Below, piece after piece: positions 30,562 to 40,033 of a stretch of DNA of 64,000 nt. A program made the position numbers and the translations under genes. This DNA is from Neofusicoccum parvum. Taxonomy: Eukaryota > Ascomycota > Dothideomycetes > Botryosphaeriales > Botryosphaeriaceae. How positions within the stretch are numbered: the stretch's first letter is position 1; every line of letters begins with the position of its first letter. Below the pieces are notes generated by a model that was given only the letters and a program-made list of their open reading frames with translations, made no database searches and had not been told where the DNA came from. The stretch spans positions 372,001 through 436,000 of the forward strand of contig CP087208.1 in the NCBI GenBank assembly GCA_020912385.1, read 5' to 3'.

Positions 30562-31517
30562 ATGATTGTCTGTTCTCCGCTCCCGCATCTCGCGCGCTTC
30601 CGTGCATGCAGCTGACTCTCTCGCAGCGCCGGCAAGCCCGCCAGCGACGCGACTACCTCTATCGCCGCGCCCTGACCCTCCGCGACGCCGAAATCGCCTC
30701 GAAGCGCGCCGCCCTCCGCGCCTCGCTCGCCAGCGGCAAGCCGCTCGACCCGTCCATCGCCAACGACAAGGAGCTGCGCGCCAACTACAAGTACGATGAG
30801 TCGCAGCAGGATCGCAGCACGCAGGAGGCGCTGGATCTGGATGACGAGTACGCACAGCTCTCGGGTGTCGTGGATCCGCGCGTGCTGGTGACGACATCGC
30901 GCGATCCCAGCACTCGTCTGGGTGCTTTCGCGAAGGAAGTGCGGCTGCTGCTCCCCACGAGCATCCGCGTCAACAGAGGCAACCTGATTCTGCCCAACAT
31001 CGTCTCCAGCGCCAAGGCTGCCGGGCTGAGCGACGTGCTTCTCCTGCACGAACACCGCGGCACGCCCACGGCCATGACCATCTCGCACTTCCCCCACGGG
31101 CCCACCGCCTCGTTCTCGCTCCACAACGTTGTCCTGCGCCATGATATTCCCAATGCTGCCCGCGGCACCGTCTCCGAGTCCTATCCGCATCTCATCTTTG
31201 AGGGCTTCACCACCAACCTTGGTCGTCGCGTCGTCAAGATCCTGCAGCACCTGTTCCCCCCGCGCCCTGCCGCTCTGACCACCAAGGAAGTGGGTAACCG
31301 TGTCGTCACTTTCGTCAATCGCGAGGATAGCATCGAGGTGCGCCATCATGTCTTCGTACGCACGGGCTACCAGAGCGTCGAGCTGGCGGAGGTCGGCCCG
31401 CGGATGACAATGCGTCTGTTCGAGATCCGCGGGGGCACTCTAGAGAACAAGGACGGCGACGTGGAGTGGCACATGAACCAGTACACACGAACTGCCAAGA
31501 AGAAGGACTACCTGTAA
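30562..31517 (+). CDS. imp4: U3 snoRNP protein Imp4 (Brix domain)
   Basis: Two exons: 30562-30567 (only ATG ATT) and 30627-31517, giving 298 residues. The spliced N-terminus MIRRQARQRRDYLYRRAL matches the Imp4 family start. The 59-bp intron has an unusual GTCTGT donor, a GCTGAC branch and a TCGCAG acceptor. The Brix domain follows (PRVLVTTSRDPSTRL, PNIVSSAKAAGLSDVLLLHEHRG, TASFSLHNVVLRHDI, PHLIFEGFTTNLGRRV, VTFVNREDSIEVRHHVF, VGPRMTMRLFEIRGGT). Imp4 is part of the Mpp10-Imp3-Imp4 complex of the small-subunit processome and helps U3 snoRNA pair with pre-rRNA in the nucleolus. Without splicing, an ATG at 30606 would give an alternative N-terminus MQLTLSQ in the same frame. Confidence 0.95.
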
Positions 31518-33678
31518 TGCCCGCAGCCAACACGGACGGGCAATGGACATTTGTTCGGCGGCTAGAGGGCAGGCGCGCAAGGGCAGGTATCAAAAGAGGG
31601 GGACGGGCATTTGGGCGGCGCATATCACGGCACTTTGAACTATGATTCTGGGATCTCCAGGGATGAGGCGGCATCGATGGCGTTATTTGGGCATGAAGGA
31701 GGGAGAAACCACGCGGAATGATGCGCATGATTGCGCGCCGAAGTTACCTGCAAGATACGGCAAACAGACCAACAGCGAACAATGCATTACCCACGCACAA
31801 CAAGCTTCCGCCGTGCTGCTATGCCACGTTGTACAACCCCTGGCGAGTCTCTTGCACACATGGCCGGCACATGCATTAGCTCGCCTCCACGCACAACGTA
31901 GGCAAGATCGAGCCCACGATCGAACAGTCAGAGCCACGCAGAATGAGGGGAACGGGGCGTTTCGGCGCACGGCAGAGACGCGGCTAACTGTTGTTGTTGA
32001 ACGGGTGCTATTCTCCGCCCGGCTGCCGCGTCTCTCCCTCCACTGCAGCAACAACACACACCCTCCCCCACCGCGTGCCAAGACTGCGCGCTTCCCGCTA
32101 AACGGACGGGACGTCCCTCTTTCCCTTTCAATGCCGCCCAGCGGCTACTCCCGACCCCCCATGCCTCGCGCCACTATTAAATTTTGCATTTTAGTTCTTA
32201 CCCCAACAAGCGCCGTACAGCTCATATCTCTTGCCGCGAGAACCGCACTTCCTTTCCCCATCAGGGACTGCTCCTTCTCGTCCACTCGCTTTCGTCTAAG
32301 CGGCTGTTGCACTCATTGGATCGGGCGGCTGTTGCGCCTTGGAGTGAACCTGTAGGGTGAATCAAATGTGGACATTCGTCGGAGGCACCTCCAGCCTCAC
32401 GGCATCGCGCGTCGCCATTGGGCCGCTCAGGCAAAAACGGGTACGAAGTACTGCCATCATCACACCGAAGATTGCCTGCTGCAGCTCCATCACAAATGTA
32501 TCATCCGTCCGGACGAGAGAAAGGCCGAGATCTCGCAGCCTTGCCTTTCTCAGGCCTGCCATTGTGCCCTTGCCCGTGGGGGACTACTTCAGCACCAAGG
32601 AGGGCAGTGTAGCAATATAGAGATATGCAGCACGGATAGCGGAGAATGGAGAAAAAGCCGCAAAGGAACATCCCGAACGTGCAAGCCACAATCTAACATC
32701 AGCATCGTCTGCCATCGTCGATTCGCAACGTGCTCCTGCTTTGTCTGTCCCGGAGAGACGTGCGTGCGTGCATGCATGCATGACAACCAGACTTTCCCCG
32801 TGCTCCAGCCCTGACCTTTCCCCGACACAGCGATTTGCCTGCGCTCACGTCGTGCTCGCCTCATCAGCGTTCTTCATCAGCAAGCAGCAGGAAACCATGA
32901 GCAGAGCAGAAGGCCTTCTGACACGCCGCCATGATAACGATGAGCAGCCGCAGCCCCAATAGTGGTAAAAAGCGCAGAGCATCAGGAGCGCCCATCTTTC
33001 ACCCTTCTATTTCCCCCCGCGTCAACCACGCGTGTACGTATAAGCAGGAAAGTCAGCAGCGGACGAACTCGAGGGTACCGCAGGCCGCCCGTCCACACCG
33101 TCTGCTGCCATGCCCGTCTCCCTACCGCCTTCTCCTCCTTCTGCTCCTGAGGGCCGAAGGCAAAGAAGCAAAGACGGATCGCATACGCAAGACGCCTGCG
33201 TTAAAGCCGCGTCCGTGCCTACTTGCCTACTGTGTACAGAGGGTTGCTGCAGCCGACAGCTAGTGCGAGCCGCTCAACGGACAGGCACGCCTGCTTAGAC
33301 TCTCGAAGCATTCGTACGGATGCAACAGTCCTCCAAGTTATGTGCCAGACGCAGCCAGACCAACGCCGCAGCGCCCCATCACCAGAAACCTCAACCATCC
33401 CGTCCAAACGCTGCGTGATCCCGCTCGCCGCCAGCTGCAACTCCCCTCCGTGTCGCATGTACCTGCTTTGCGCCATGCACAGCACAAGCCGCTCCCCTCG
33501 CGCGTCTCCGCCAACCGTGCGCAGTGCGCAACGCTCTTTTCTCAGCCATTCCGCCCGCGACCTCGCACAGATCCCACACGAACACACGGACAACACCAAC
33601 ACCGCTCGCAGAGCGGGTCGACCGTTTGGCCCCTCCCTCCCCTCCCCCTCCCGCCGACGCTTGCCGTTGCATGCGCAT

Positions 33679-33742
33679 GCACATGCACATGCACATTTGC
33701 CTCCACCGGCCGCCTGCTGCTGCTTGCTTGCTTGCTTGCTGC
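33679..33742. repeat. Short tandem repeats (GCACAT)n and (TTGC)n
   Basis: Three copies of a hexamer GCACAT at about 33679-33696 and five copies of TTGC/TGCT at about 33721-33742. Confidence 0.8.
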
Positions 33743-33949
33743 AGCACCCGCATTGCCCTTCCTCATTACACCTGCATGCCCCTCTCTCCACCATGCCGTG
33801 CCCTGCCTCACCCTGCCTGCCGTACCCTGCCCTGCCCGCAGCGAAAAAAAAAGCCCCACCCTGCCCGCCTGCCCGCCATGCATCGTGCTCGCGCTCGTGC
33901 TCTTTTGCCTCTCCGTCCCTCTCCCTCTCGCAGCATGACCCCCCCACTG

Positions 33950-34065
33950 CCCGAGTGGCGGCCATGCCATGCCGTGCCATGCCCATGCCACGCCACGCCC
34001 ATGCCCACCTTCCCCCCCGCAGCTGCAGGAGTTCGTCCGTCCGCCCAGCCAGCCAGCCAGCCAGT
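33950..34065. repeat. Degenerate (CCATG)n and (CCAG)n minisatellites
   Basis: Degenerate five-base units of the type CCATGC/CCACGC at about 33961-34008, then CCAG repeated at 34045-34063. Confidence 0.7.
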
Positions 34066-36529
34066 GCGCCGCGCCGCGCAGCGCCGCGCAGCACCGCACA
34101 GCGCATCGCGGAGCGGCCGTAGCGTCGACCTTCCGCCCACACCGCTGACCGCACCGGCGAACGCAGGCGACATGCTCCGCCTCGCGGCCCTGGCGCTCCC
34201 CGTCATGGCCACACGGGGCGCGCATGCAGGCGGGAAGGAGTGAGAAGGCAGGTGTGCAAGAACTAATCAAGGCAGGGGCGAAAAAAAAAAAATGTCAAAA
34301 AAAAAACCCTGCGCCAGCTGCATTGCATACACGAGGGAAAGACGTGCGCGCGCGCGCACGCAGGGCGGACAAGCAGGAGAGACGGCAAAGACGGGAAGGA
34401 AAATGGGGGGAGGGGGAGGATCTCTCGTGAATCGCTGAGCGGCGGCCCCCTGGAGGGGCAAAGGCAGGCAGGCAGAGCACAGCGGAGAGGTGGATACGCT
34501 TACCGTTCAGGCCGCCAAGGCGACACAAAAAAAAAAAGGAAGAGAGGCGGGCGAAGGAGCGAACGAAGCCGTTGGGCAGGCAGGTAGTATGTGGGATTGT
34601 GGGGATGCGAGAAAGGACACCCAAGACGGAAGATTCGGTACTGTAAGCCCCGGGAGAAAGCGAGAGAAGCTACCAAAAACAAACAAGGTGGTGGAAAACG
34701 TTAAACGAAGGGAAAAAAAAAACAATAATTCCCCACGGGTGGGCACTAAACTGTGGGAACCGACTATCCGTGTCGCTTTCTTCCGAAAGGATTTCTCCAT
34801 CCAATATTTCCCTCTTCACGCTAGAGATAGCAGCGTGGACTGTTGCCTTGCCATACGGTGCCCTTAGGCCCGGGGAACGGAAGCCAAAACAATAAACAAC
34901 ATGCTGCCACTTTCGTCCCTTCGGCGAGGCCCGTATCCGCTTTGCTGCTTGCTGACGAGAGACGCTTCCGTAGCGAGGGAGAGAAAGAGGGCGCGGCGAT
35001 GATCCAACGCCCGTGAATCCGCAAAGTACCGCGCGGCGAGCCGGTTGCGGGACCTTCCCGCACAACAGACACACGGTTCAACAAAGAAGAGGCGAGATAG
35101 AACGCACGGTGGCACCTTCACCAAGCACGCAAGAAGAGAGGCACGCTCGCAACTCAAGACGTCACTCACCCAGGAGGAAAGAGAAGAGGAAAGACACATG
35201 TGAATGCAAGAGGAAGATCGTTCTTTGTCTCATCAGGCCGGCCATCGCGTTTCCCGCCACAACCATCGTGATTATCATTGTCATCTCGTCTGCCTATCCC
35301 TTTCCCCCTTCCCCTCCCTTTTCCTTTCAACCTAGACCCGACCAACCAAAAGCCCCTTTAATGCCCCTTTGCGCTTGAGTTGTGGAGAGCAAGTGAATCC
35401 CCACAACGACCCTTGCGCTTTTATCCCTTCTTCTTTTGCATCGCGCAGCCAAACCCGTCATTGCAAATTTGTTACAAGCCTTGCCTCCCCCTTCCCAAAC
35501 CTTCCCATGCCGTACCCAATCCAATCTTCCCTCTCCTCGCGCGAAGGCCGCCACTCCTCCATGCGTAATCAAGCATACGCTGCAAAGTATAAAGAAGCAC
35601 TAAGGGGGTATACTGGCTAACCTGCGAGACAAGAAACGATAATGAAATACAAACTTTGCTCCACCCAATGCAGAAAGAGTACACTTATGATGACAAAAAC
35701 CGAGTTGTCCCAAGGGAAGGCGCCCGGCCTCTCCCTTGAAGGATAATTGAAACAGGAAAAAAGGGTGGAGTCACAGCAAAGAAATAAGAGAAGACAAACC
35801 GAGAATATGCAATGACAAAGGAAAAAAATACCGCGACCGAAGCCACCGAGTTGAAAAAGGAGTATAGTTCGTAAGGAGAAAAGCGAGAGTTCTTTTTTGG
35901 GTATGATCGCGCAGTTGAAAAAGCGAATGATGTTGATGCAATGTGGCCATCGTCCGGGCCCCTGAAATGCGGTTCGAAAAGAGCAAAACAAAACTTGAAG
36001 CAAGTCTATAGCGATGACGCGAAACTCAAAGCAGAATGAGTCAAGCGCCGATCCCGCTCTCCAAGATACGCCGATGAGAGAACCGGTAAAGCAGGGGGGA
36101 AGGACAATTTCGGGGAAAGAGGGTATAATCGAAAGTAAAAAAAAAAAAAAAAGGTGTACAAGCGAGCGGGGGTCCTCTTCTCTTTGCTCTCGCAATGTTA
36201 GAGCCGAAATTACAACAGCATCAAAAAACAAGATAGCCGACCCCCGAATCGGTTGAGCAGATAGAAGAGAAGTGTTGCCCTTGGCAATGATAAAGATAAT
36301 GATGCCCCGGGGTAAATCCTTTCCCATGCTTTGCAGCCCCTCCCGGTGTCATTACGGGGGACTTGTTGAGAAAGACAATGATCGCTGATGCAACCTTGGA
36401 ACGCCATGATTTTTGGTTATGCGGAAAAGTGCAGAATGGGACATCATTGTTGTCGACTTTTAATGTGGGGTTCGTGGTCGTGGTCGTTGACGGGTGATAA
36501 TACAGGATGATGGAGCTGTGACGCTGCGA

Positions 36530-39500
36530 TTACTTCAGCGACTCCATGGTTGAGCTGCGGCTGATGGTGCTGTGTGTGTCACCATCGCGCTCGCGGGCTT
36601 CTCTCTCCTTCCGTTGCTTGTTGAGCGACGGAGTGCGGTTGAACATCCGCGAAAGCAACTCGCGCTTGCTTGACCGTGTGCCCTCTAGCGGCGGACTGGG
36701 CGGCTCAGACTGGCATGCGGCCGCAGCAGCATTCGCGCTAGCGAAGTGGTGCTGCATCTGCATGTTCTGCTCAATGTCCACGTGGTCGGCCTTCTTGATC
36801 TTGCAGAAGAGCGTCGAGAACATGTACTGGTCGCCGTTGGCGTTGTACAAGGGGAGATGCCGGTACCCCTGCTGCAGGCTACTGAGCTTGGCTGTGAAGG
36901 TAGCAAGGGGCACGTTGCTATTGTTAACCGTCTTGCCGTCGGCCGAGTTCCAGACGGTCCACCGCACGAACACAAGGTCCGGGAAGCGCGTCTCAAGACT
37001 CATGGACAACGGGCCGTCGCTGAAATTCGGGTCGTAGCCGTTGCCCTCGATGATTTTCGTGCGCTTGCGGAGCGGGACGCCAATTCCGGAGATTCCATTC
37101 CGCGCTGACGCGTCCGTTCCGCCCTCGCCAATTGCGGCCCCCCGGGCCTTGTCGTTGGCGCTGTACATCTCAAACTCAACGTAGGGGTTGATCGAGGCGT
37201 CCGACCGCATGCCGCTAGGACGCGGTAGCTGCTGGGCGGAGATGATTTCGACCGAGAATTTGACGAGCTTCTTTTGCTTGGTACGCCTGTAGAGGCCGTT
37301 GACTGCGTCGCGGCTCCTTGGCTCGCGTAGCTCCTGTGGCTTGAGCACATAGCCGGTTCGGTCGACTCCTGCAGCGAACATAGCGTCATTGATCTGTTGA
37401 CCAAGGTCGTATGTCTGCCAATTCAGGGCTGCCATCTGCACCCCGCGACGCCAAAACTTGATTGGGTCGAAGTTTGACGAGTTGATCCGGTAGCCCGAAG
37501 GGTACACGCGCATCAGGCAGTGCGTGTTGTGCTCCTCGAGAAGCTCCTTGGACACGGAATCCTTATTGCAGAGATTGTCGAAGGTGCGCTCCGCGAACGA
37601 GTAGATGTGGTTGTACGTCTTGGCTTCGGGCGCCCGGAAGTCGGAGTACTTGATGCCACGCGTGTACACGGCGAGCGCGCTGAGACACGGGACAATCTTG
37701 CTCGTCTTCTTCTTTTTCTTCTTCTCTGCCGGGGTAGCAAGCGGGCTGTCGCTGTCCTCCGCAGAGCTGTGCAAGCTAGCTCCTGCTGACGTTACAGAGG
37801 TACGCGGCGTTCCCCAGAAAGTGCTAGCGCGCTCCGGAGGGCTTATCGAGGGAGGACTAGAGAGAAGGGGAGAGTCGGGGATGACGCTGGTGTCAATGTT
37901 GATGGGTTTTGTAAAGGGGGAGCTGAAGCTGCGTTGCCTGCTGCGGGAGCTGTTCGCATCGCTGGTGACGTTCGACTTCTCGTCGGTCTCCTCAGAGGCC
38001 TTGGCCTTGATCAGGATCTTGTGCTTGAGTTCCTCGGGCGATGGGAGGACCTGTGAGTCACCGGCAAGGGGCTCCAGGAGGAGCTGGTCGCCAAACTGGG
38101 CCTTCATGATCTCGGTCATCGCGGCTTGTTGCTCAGGGTTGCAGTGGACCTCCAGGGAGATGATGAGCGGATATGGCGAAGACACAAAGGCATACTTGTG
38201 GATGACTGAGATGCAGTCGGCGAACAGCACACTAGTAGTGAGAGTCCGCCCGTGAACAACGATCGGGCGACCATCGCTGCCATCCCAACAGTCGATCTCG
38301 ATGCATCGGCACCCTCTTTGCAGGGCAACGATGTACGCCTCGGTGCTGGAGTGGCCTGCAACCTGGCGTCCAAGGAGGTAGGTGTTGTGAGAGCTGGAAA
38401 TGAAATACTCGTTGAGCGGTCGATCGAGGCTCGGTTCCGATCTCGGCGCGGCAAGAACGTGATTCGCTGGCGAGGTCAGGAACGCCTGGAATGCCTGGAA
38501 ATTCATGCTGCCCATGGAGGCGTCATTGTTGAGCGATGCGGAGCTGTTGTTCCGGGGCTTTCGGGTGAACTTTTCGAATACGCCCACCCAGTAGTCCAGA
38601 TCGACAGCCACGTCAACACGCTGCTTCTCCTTCAGGAAAGTGACGAAATCACCCCAGTACAGCTCAGAGTGGGCACCCTTGACTGAGTCGTAAATCGGTT
38701 TCAGGTCACGCCTTTCCTTCAGCTTGCGAACGAAGGTGAGGAACTGGGCGTAGCGAAGGTAGCCTGATTGCTCGCCGGCCTTGTCGAATTGGGCGCGCAG
38801 TGCGGATTCCGAGCTGTTGATCTGGAGGCTCCGGCAAAGCTTGACGATGTTGGGGAAGTCGAGCTTCTGGTCCTCCTCGGGGGTCTCGGTGCCCTTGGGT
38901 GACATCCTGTCGAAGGTGCGCCTCCACAGAGCCTTGGCAGTCTTCTCGCCATTGCCGGCAAGGCCAGCCATCATGTCAATGCGGCTGCGGGAGACCTCCT
39001 CCAGAGTGCCTGTCCAAAGGGTGAAAAGGAAGTAGTTGGGGGCGATGAGGTGCATGGTCTTGATTGACCTGCCCTTGGACATCTCCGGGTCCGAGTAAAT
39101 CACGGTGAAGAAGCGTTCCTCCTCAGCGGCCAGGACCCCGAACTCCTCGCAGTAGTTCCGAACGTCCGCGCCAACACGGATTTCCCGGACGTCATCAATG
39201 TAAAAAGATTTCGAGGGCCGCGAGGAATCCCACGTAACCTTTGCGGACTCGAGGTCCAGGCGGAACTTCATAGTGTGCTTTTTCTTCTTGGTAACTTTGG
39301 TAAGGAATGTGCCCTGCTCAAGAATGGGAGAACGGATGGGAGCCACGCCACCCTCCGTGACCGTCGAACCACTTGACCGACCGGCGGCTGTGATACCGAG
39401 GGGGTTGACAATGCTCTCCTGAGATGCCATTGCCTCGCCCGAGTCCTCAATCGCCTCCTCGTCCGGTCCCTCCAAGTCATAGTCCGACACATCCCACGCA

Positions 39501-40033
39501 GCATCCCGCGGGTCCGAGGCTGTCCGGCTGTCGCTCCTCCGGCGCATGATGACGGGGCCGGCGCTGTGGTCGCGGCGAGCGCTCGCGCCGGAGCCGCGCT
39601 GGCGAGTGAGGCGGGTGTGGGCGCCGCGAGATATGCGGCGAATCAGGCCGGGAGACTTGCTGAGGGCGACGGCCTCGGCCATTGCGCTCGCGCTGGGGGA
39701 GGAGGTCGGGCCTGGGGCGGAGCAGGACATGTAGGACTCGGGCAGGGCGAAGGGCGCGGAGGGGAAGGAGGAGGGGCCGAAGCGCGTGGGGTGCATGCTC
39801 TCGGGGGTAGTCTGGAGGGAGGTGGAGGTGTCCAGCATCGAGGGCGCGGAGGTAGGGCTGTTGCGGGAGGAGGAGGTGCTGGCCGCGGAGGTGGGCGGCG
39901 GGATGGCGAGCGGCAGGGCATGGTTTGTGCTGGCGAAGCGGTAGAAGGAGCCTTTAGGCGTGGGCATACGGGGGCGGGGCGCTCCATGGTGATCTGGAGA
40001 GTCGTGCGCCGGGTATGCTGCGGAGGATGTCAT
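36530..40033 (-). CDS. plc1: Phosphoinositide-specific phospholipase C
   Basis: Single exon, 1,167 residues. Order of domains: disordered Ser/Pro/Ala N-terminus (1-235), PH-like domain (about 238-345, ILEQGTFLTKVTKKKKHTM), EF-hand region (about 390-450), catalytic X box (about 544-675: NEYFISSSHNTYLL, RCIEIDCWDG, IVVHGRTLTTS, LEVHC), an X-Y linker rich in Ser and Lys, Y box (about 781-905: YSDFR, VYPSGYRINSSNF, AALNWQTYD) and a C2 domain (about 916-1080). Both catalytic histidines (SSSHN and VVHGR) are present. The enzyme hydrolyses PIP2 to IP3 and diacylglycerol, which controls calcium and growth signals. The first upstream gene ends 3.8 kb away. The X-Y linker contains a poly-Lys run (EKKKKKKTSK). 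Confidence 0.97.
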   Translation of the reverse strand: MTSSAAYPAHDSPDHHGAPRPRMPTPKGSFYRFASTNHALPLAIPPPTSAASTSSSRNSPTSAPSMLDTSTSLQTTPESMHPTRFGPSSFPSAPFALPESYMSCSAPGPTSSPSASAMAEAVALSKSPGLIRRISRGAHTRLTRQRGSGASARRDHSAGPVIMRRRSDSRTASDPRDAAWDVSDYDLEGPDEEAIEDSGEAMASQESIVNPLGITAAGRSSGSTVTEGGVAPIRSPILEQGTFLTKVTKKKKHTMKFRLDLESAKVTWDSSRPSKSFYIDDVREIRVGADVRNYCEEFGVLAAEEERFFTVIYSDPEMSKGRSIKTMHLIAPNYFLFTLWTGTLEEVSRSRIDMMAGLAGNGEKTAKALWRRTFDRMSPKGTETPEEDQKLDFPNIVKLCRSLQINSSESALRAQFDKAGEQSGYLRYAQFLTFVRKLKERRDLKPIYDSVKGAHSELYWGDFVTFLKEKQRVDVAVDLDYWVGVFEKFTRKPRNNSSASLNNDASMGSMNFQAFQAFLTSPANHVLAAPRSEPSLDRPLNEYFISSSHNTYLLGRQVAGHSSTEAYIVALQRGCRCIEIDCWDGSDGRPIVVHGRTLTTSVLFADCISVIHKYAFVSSPYPLIISLEVHCNPEQQAAMTEIMKAQFGDQLLLEPLAGDSQVLPSPEELKHKILIKAKASEETDEKSNVTSDANSSRSRQRSFSSPFTKPINIDTSVIPDSPLLSSPPSISPPERASTFWGTPRTSVTSAGASLHSSAEDSDSPLATPAEKKKKKKTSKIVPCLSALAVYTRGIKYSDFRAPEAKTYNHIYSFAERTFDNLCNKDSVSKELLEEHNTHCLMRVYPSGYRINSSNFDPIKFWRRGVQMAALNWQTYDLGQQINDAMFAAGVDRTGYVLKPQELREPRSRDAVNGLYRRTKQKKLVKFSVEIISAQQLPRPSGMRSDASINPYVEFEMYSANDKARGAAIGEGGTDASARNGISGIGVPLRKRTKIIEGNGYDPNFSDGPLSMSLETRFPDLVFVRWTVWNSADGKTVNNSNVPLATFTAKLSSLQQGYRHLPLYNANGDQYMFSTLFCKIKKADHVDIEQNMQMQHHFASANAAAAACQSEPPSPPLEGTRSSKRELLSRMFNRTPSLNKQRKEREARERDGDTHSTISRSSTMESLK

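Larger units (their letters stand above)
31518..36529. other. 5-kb convergent gene desert with microsatellites
   Basis: Tail-to-tail gap between imp4 (+) and plc1 (-). Many overlapping frames exist on both strands (for example around 33220-34270), but all are low-complexity and none has a recognisable domain. The region has simple repeats near 33680-34065, poly-A or poly-T tracts, and pyrimidine-rich runs. A tRNA was searched for by eye and not found. Confidence 0.55.

Noticed and set aside
33219..34154. 311-residue minus frame in the 5-kb desert
   Set aside because: Made of microsatellite translations.
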